Notes under the pieces: model-generated
What the model saw: the letters and a program-made list of their open reading frames with translations, nothing else
Told to the model about the DNA's origin: nothing
The model's database searches: none
Program-made: the position numbers and the translations under genes
Assembly: GCA_026419335.1 (NCBI GenBank)
Contig: JANZZP010000020.1
Span: 1-24,378 of the forward strand
DNA length: 24,378 nucleotides
Direction of reading: 5' to 3'
Source: Elusimicrobiales bacterium
GTDB taxonomy: Bacteria; Elusimicrobiota; Elusimicrobia; Elusimicrobiales; UBA9959
Shown: one piece after another, positions 22,015 to 24,378 of the stretch
Position numbering within the stretch: position 1 is the stretch's first letter
How the letters are laid out: the number at the start of each line of letters is the position of its first letter

Positions 22015-22508
22015 TGTATTTTTTTGTTTCTTAAAATATTTGCTATTGAATGTAATGTCATGTTAAAGAAAACAAATGGCAGTAGTAAAACTATTTGATA
22101 GGATTGGAGTTTTAAAGCAATTAAATCTTTTACTGCTTTTTTAATACCTATATCCATATCTATGAAATTTAATGCTTCAATACATATTATAGCGGAGGTT
22201 ATGCTGACGAAAATTTGTGATACTATATTTAAAGATATTATTCTTTTTTGCTTCTTAATAAACTTTTCGATAATTTCTATTTTGAAATGTGAACCATGGT
22301 ATGTGACGAGTGATGAAGCAAACAAACATCCAATCATAACAATATTCCTTATTATTATTTCTATTTCTACTATAGAGTTATTAAAAAATAATCTAAGAAT
22401 TATTTGTAAAAATGAAAGGATAATCATCATAAGAAGCATGAGAAATACAAGTTTAGTTTCAATGTTATATATTATTGAATCAATTTTTAATAGTTTTTCT
22501 TTTAACAT
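22011..22508 (-). CDS. dctQ: TRAP transporter small permease subunit
   Basis: The small (Q) membrane subunit of the TRAP transporter; 165 residues with four predicted membrane helices (about 18-38, 48-66, 90-112 and 132-155). The helix-1 segment FLMLLMMIILSFLQIILRLFF and the later helix pattern fit the DctQ family, which is poorly conserved in sequence, so the call also rests on its place between dctP and dctM. The start overlaps the end of dctP by 29 bases, with AGGTTATAGGA just before the ATG. The stop overlaps dctM as ATGA. Confidence 0.9.
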   Translation of the reverse strand: MLKEKLLKIDSIIYNIETKLVFLMLLMMIILSFLQIILRLFFNNSIVEIEIIIRNIVMIGCLFASSLVTYHGSHFKIEIIEKFIKKQKRIISLNIVSQIFVSITSAIICIEALNFIDMDIGIKKAVKDLIALKLQSYQIVLLLPFVFFNMTLHSIANILRNKKIQ

Positions 22509-23487
22509 TCCTATAACCTATTAATTCTCTTTCTATTTTTTCAAGTAGTTGTGAGCCATAAAATGATACTAAATCCTTTCTCGTTTTTATTGATGTTTCC
22601 TCAAATTCTTCTATTTTTTTTGGTTTTGTTGGTTTTAATTGTTTTTTAAGTATTTCTAAAGATTTTAAGTTATCTTGTCTTGATATTTTGTTTAAATCTG
22701 AAAAGTATTTTTTAGCAGTTTTTAAAAAAGTATCTTTTGTTTGATTATCCATCTTTTCAATTACTTCCTTTGATACTAATACTGCCCCTGTTCCATATGT
22801 GATTGGTATGTCAAGAATATAATTCATTTTTTTATGCCATCCTAAGGGAAGAATTGTAGCTGGTGTAGCATATACTGTGTCAATCATGCCTGTTTGTATA
22901 GATGTCATTACATCAGCTATGGATAATGGTATTGGACTTGCCCCAAAATTTTCAAAGGTTTTTTGTGCTATTATATCCCCTTCCCATATCCATAACTTTG
23001 TTTTTTTAAAATCAGATATTGATTCAATTGGATTTTTTGATATAACATACACTTCTCCTATCTCAGCCCAACCCAATAATATAAATCCTTTTTCTTCAAA
23101 TATCTTTTCAAATTCTGAAGAAAATTTTTTATAAATATAATCAATCTCTTCAGTGTTTTTAAAGAGAAATGGAGCTTCAAGTACTCTTATTTCTTTTGAG
23201 ATTTCACCTATGCCATATCCTGTAAAACCACTTGCATTTAACTGTCCTGACTTTATTTTTCTTATTACATCTTTTTCATCTCCTTGGATTCCACCAGTGT
23301 ATATTTTAAATTTTATTGTTCCATTTGTTTGCTTTTCAATTTCTTTTGCAAACTCTCTTAAAATTTTTGTCCAATTTGTCCCCTCAGGGGCGAGTGTCGC
23401 AAATTTTATATTTATTTGTGATTTTAAATCAACTAAAAATAAGTTTAAAAAAATAAATATTGTTATTAGTTTTCTAAAAATAATCAT
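22480..23487 (-). CDS. dctP: TRAP transporter periplasmic substrate-binding protein (TRAP-T type)
   Basis: Periplasmic solute-binding protein of 335 residues with a signal peptide (about residues 1-23). Mature sequence shows INIKFATLAPEGTNWTKILR, the segment DEKDVIRKIKSGQLNASGF, and a hinge PLSIADVMTSIQTGMIDTVYATP typical of DctP. In most DctP proteins the motif LK-x-L-K-I-R-V supplies an arginine that binds the substrate carboxylate; here the matching segment is KKTKLWIWEGD, with Trp166 in place of Arg. This resembles the TatP-type proteins that occur with TatT, for which non-carboxylate ligands were proposed. AAAGGAG precedes the ATG. It overlaps tatT by 14 bases and dctQ by 29 bases. The substrate is unknown. 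Confidence 0.94.
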   Translation of the reverse strand: MIIFRKLITIFIFLNLFLVDLKSQINIKFATLAPEGTNWTKILREFAKEIEKQTNGTIKFKIYTGGIQGDEKDVIRKIKSGQLNASGFTGYGIGEISKEIRVLEAPFLFKNTEEIDYIYKKFSSEFEKIFEEKGFILLGWAEIGEVYVISKNPIESISDFKKTKLWIWEGDIIAQKTFENFGASPIPLSIADVMTSIQTGMIDTVYATPATILPLGWHKKMNYILDIPITYGTGAVLVSKEVIEKMDNQTKDTFLKTAKKYFSDLNKISRQDNLKSLEILKKQLKPTKPKKIEEFEETSIKTRKDLVSFYGSQLLEKIERELIGYRNVKRKTIKN

Positions 23488-24280
23488 CTTTTTTCTCCTT
23501 TAATTTTTTTGCTTTTAGTTGTGCTATTTTGTTAAAGAAAGCATATGGATAATTGTTATTTTCCCATGATGTTATTTCACTATATAGTTTTTCAAATAGT
23601 ACTTCATCAAGTGTAAGTGCTGCAAATCTCATATACAAATATTTGTTCAATAAAAAATCCTTACCATTTGATTTTATAGATTGTTCTAATAATTCTTTTG
23701 CTTTATTTATATCGCCACCTATAATCTTGGGTTTTGAAGCATAAATAAAACCACTAACAGCTGCTACAAATCCATTAAAATAATTTGGATTTAATTTGTA
23801 TAAGTTTTGTGAAATTTCCTCTATATCGCTAACCATTTCTAATGCTTCAGGTTCATCAAGATTTGAATCAACATAGGCAAGCTTACAAAACATAACAGCT
23901 AAAAAAAGTTTTTTTACATCTTCATTTGAATTTAGTAATGAAATATTTTTTTCTTTTATATATTTTTCAGAATATCTAATCCCTTTGATATAAAAGTTGT
24001 TTGCTATATCCTTTTCACTTTGCCAAAAAGTATAAGCATATCCACACAAGCCCATGGATAAATTTTTAATAATTCTAATATCTTCGTTTTTATTATATAA
24101 AACTTCTAACATCTTAAGATTTGCCAAAAGACTATCTCTTAAATATATTAAATTATCTTCACTATATATTTTTTCTTCTATACCTTTATCTATTATATAA
24201 GATGTTTCCTTTAATGCTATACTTTTAACAGAACATGAATAAATGGTAATGCTTACTATAACTATAAATATTCCTTTCAT
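23474..24280 (-). CDS. TRAP transporter TatT component (TPR-like lipoprotein)
   Basis: A 268-residue lipoprotein: signal peptide ending in the lipobox IYSC (Cys16), followed by an all-helical, TPR-like chain. The segment GFIYASKPKIIGGDINKAKELLE (about residues 178-200, split here as GFIYASKPKIIGG and DINKAKELLE) is characteristic of the TatT family, first studied in Treponema pallidum, where it partners with the TRAP binding protein TatP. The gene lies directly before dctP with a 14-base overlap, the same context. It should be attached to a periplasm-facing membrane leaflet and help deliver ligand to the TRAP permease. Its ATG overlaps the stop of the upstream gene as ATGA, so the operon extends beyond the window. 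Confidence 0.88.
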   Translation of the reverse strand: MKGIFIVIVSITIYSCSVKSIALKETSYIIDKGIEEKIYSEDNLIYLRDSLLANLKMLEVLYNKNEDIRIIKNLSMGLCGYAYTFWQSEKDIANNFYIKGIRYSEKYIKEKNISLLNSNEDVKKLFLAVMFCKLAYVDSNLDEPEALEMVSDIEEISQNLYKLNPNYFNGFVAAVSGFIYASKPKIIGGDINKAKELLEQSIKSNGKDFLLNKYLYMRFAALTLDEVLFEKLYSEITSWENNNYPYAFFNKIAQLKAKKLKEKKDDYF

Positions 24281-24378
24281 TTTCTTAGTTTTTTTACCAT
24301 TTTTTTAAATGTATCAAAATCTTGTTTATATTTTTCATAAAATTTTTCAGGTGTGGTTTTAATTCTATAATTCCAATT
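24277..24378 (-). CDS. C-terminal end of an unidentified gene (partial)
   Basis: The last 33 residues of a gene that enters from the right edge: a lysine-rich, helical tail (KFYEKYKQDFDTFKKMVKK near the end) closing with TGA at 24277-24279. The TGA overlaps the ATG of the TatT gene (ATGA), so it belongs to the same operon. Too little is visible to name a family. Confidence 0.7.
   Translation of the reverse strand, partial: NWNYRIKTTPEKFYEKYKQDFDTFKKMVKKLRK

Noticed and set aside
13635..23744. Plus-strand open frames opposite gcvPB, gcvPA, gcvT, the TRAP genes and the TatT gene
   Set aside because: They run antisense to well-identified genes and have no recognisable motifs or start signals.

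Overview
The window comes from a strongly AT-rich, diderm (Gram-negative-type) bacterium that uses the standard bacterial code (TGA is a normal stop). Evidence for an outer membrane is an MltA-type lytic transglycosylase lipoprotein, a predicted outer-membrane beta-barrel ending in phenylalanine, and a TRAP transporter with a TatT lipoprotein. I cannot name the phylum from the sequence alone. Genes are packed tightly, mostly with 1-14 base overlaps or very short gaps, and no stretch over 300 bases lacks a gene. I saw no CRISPR array, insertion sequence, phage gene or rRNA.

Layout. (1) 1-3747, minus strand: alanine-aminotransferase-like enzyme, tRNA-Leu(UAA), Mrp-type Fe-S carrier ATPase, then psd and pssA (phosphatidylethanolamine synthesis; pssA is cut by the left edge). 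(2) 3859-8425, plus strand: a three-gene, translationally coupled operon that I could not match to a described system. It encodes an acidic linker protein, a DnaA-domain-III-like ATPase without the DNA-binding domain, and a membrane histidine kinase. The first two proteins seem to share the same C-terminal domain. (3) 8429-9607, minus: an aspartate-type aminotransferase with a very good promoter and a palindrome at its predicted start site. (4) 9711-13212, plus: SIS-domain amino-sugar-phosphate enzyme, MltA and NamZ (DUF1343), a likely peptidoglycan turnover and recycling operon. (5) 13220-16448, minus: gcvH-gcvPA-gcvPB of the glycine cleavage system. (6) 16634-19649, plus: an iron operon with a short DtxR-family regulator, FeoA, an outer-membrane barrel and FeoB. 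(7) 19639-20748, minus: gcvT, separated from the other gcv genes by the iron operon and placed directly downstream of (8) 20782-24280, minus: a TRAP transporter (TatT, DctP, DctQ, DctM). The tail of one more gene lies at the right edge.

How the genes fit together: GcvT, H, PA and PB would form the glycine-cleaving part of the system (no L-protein or lipoylation gene is in the window). The iron operon has a putative operator whose form, TTAG-N6-CTAA, recurs at the promoter of the aspartate-type aminotransferase. The most novel content is the 3859-8425 operon; further points of interest are the iron operon sitting inside the gcv genes and the TRAP-T binding protein that lacks the usual carboxylate-binding arginine.
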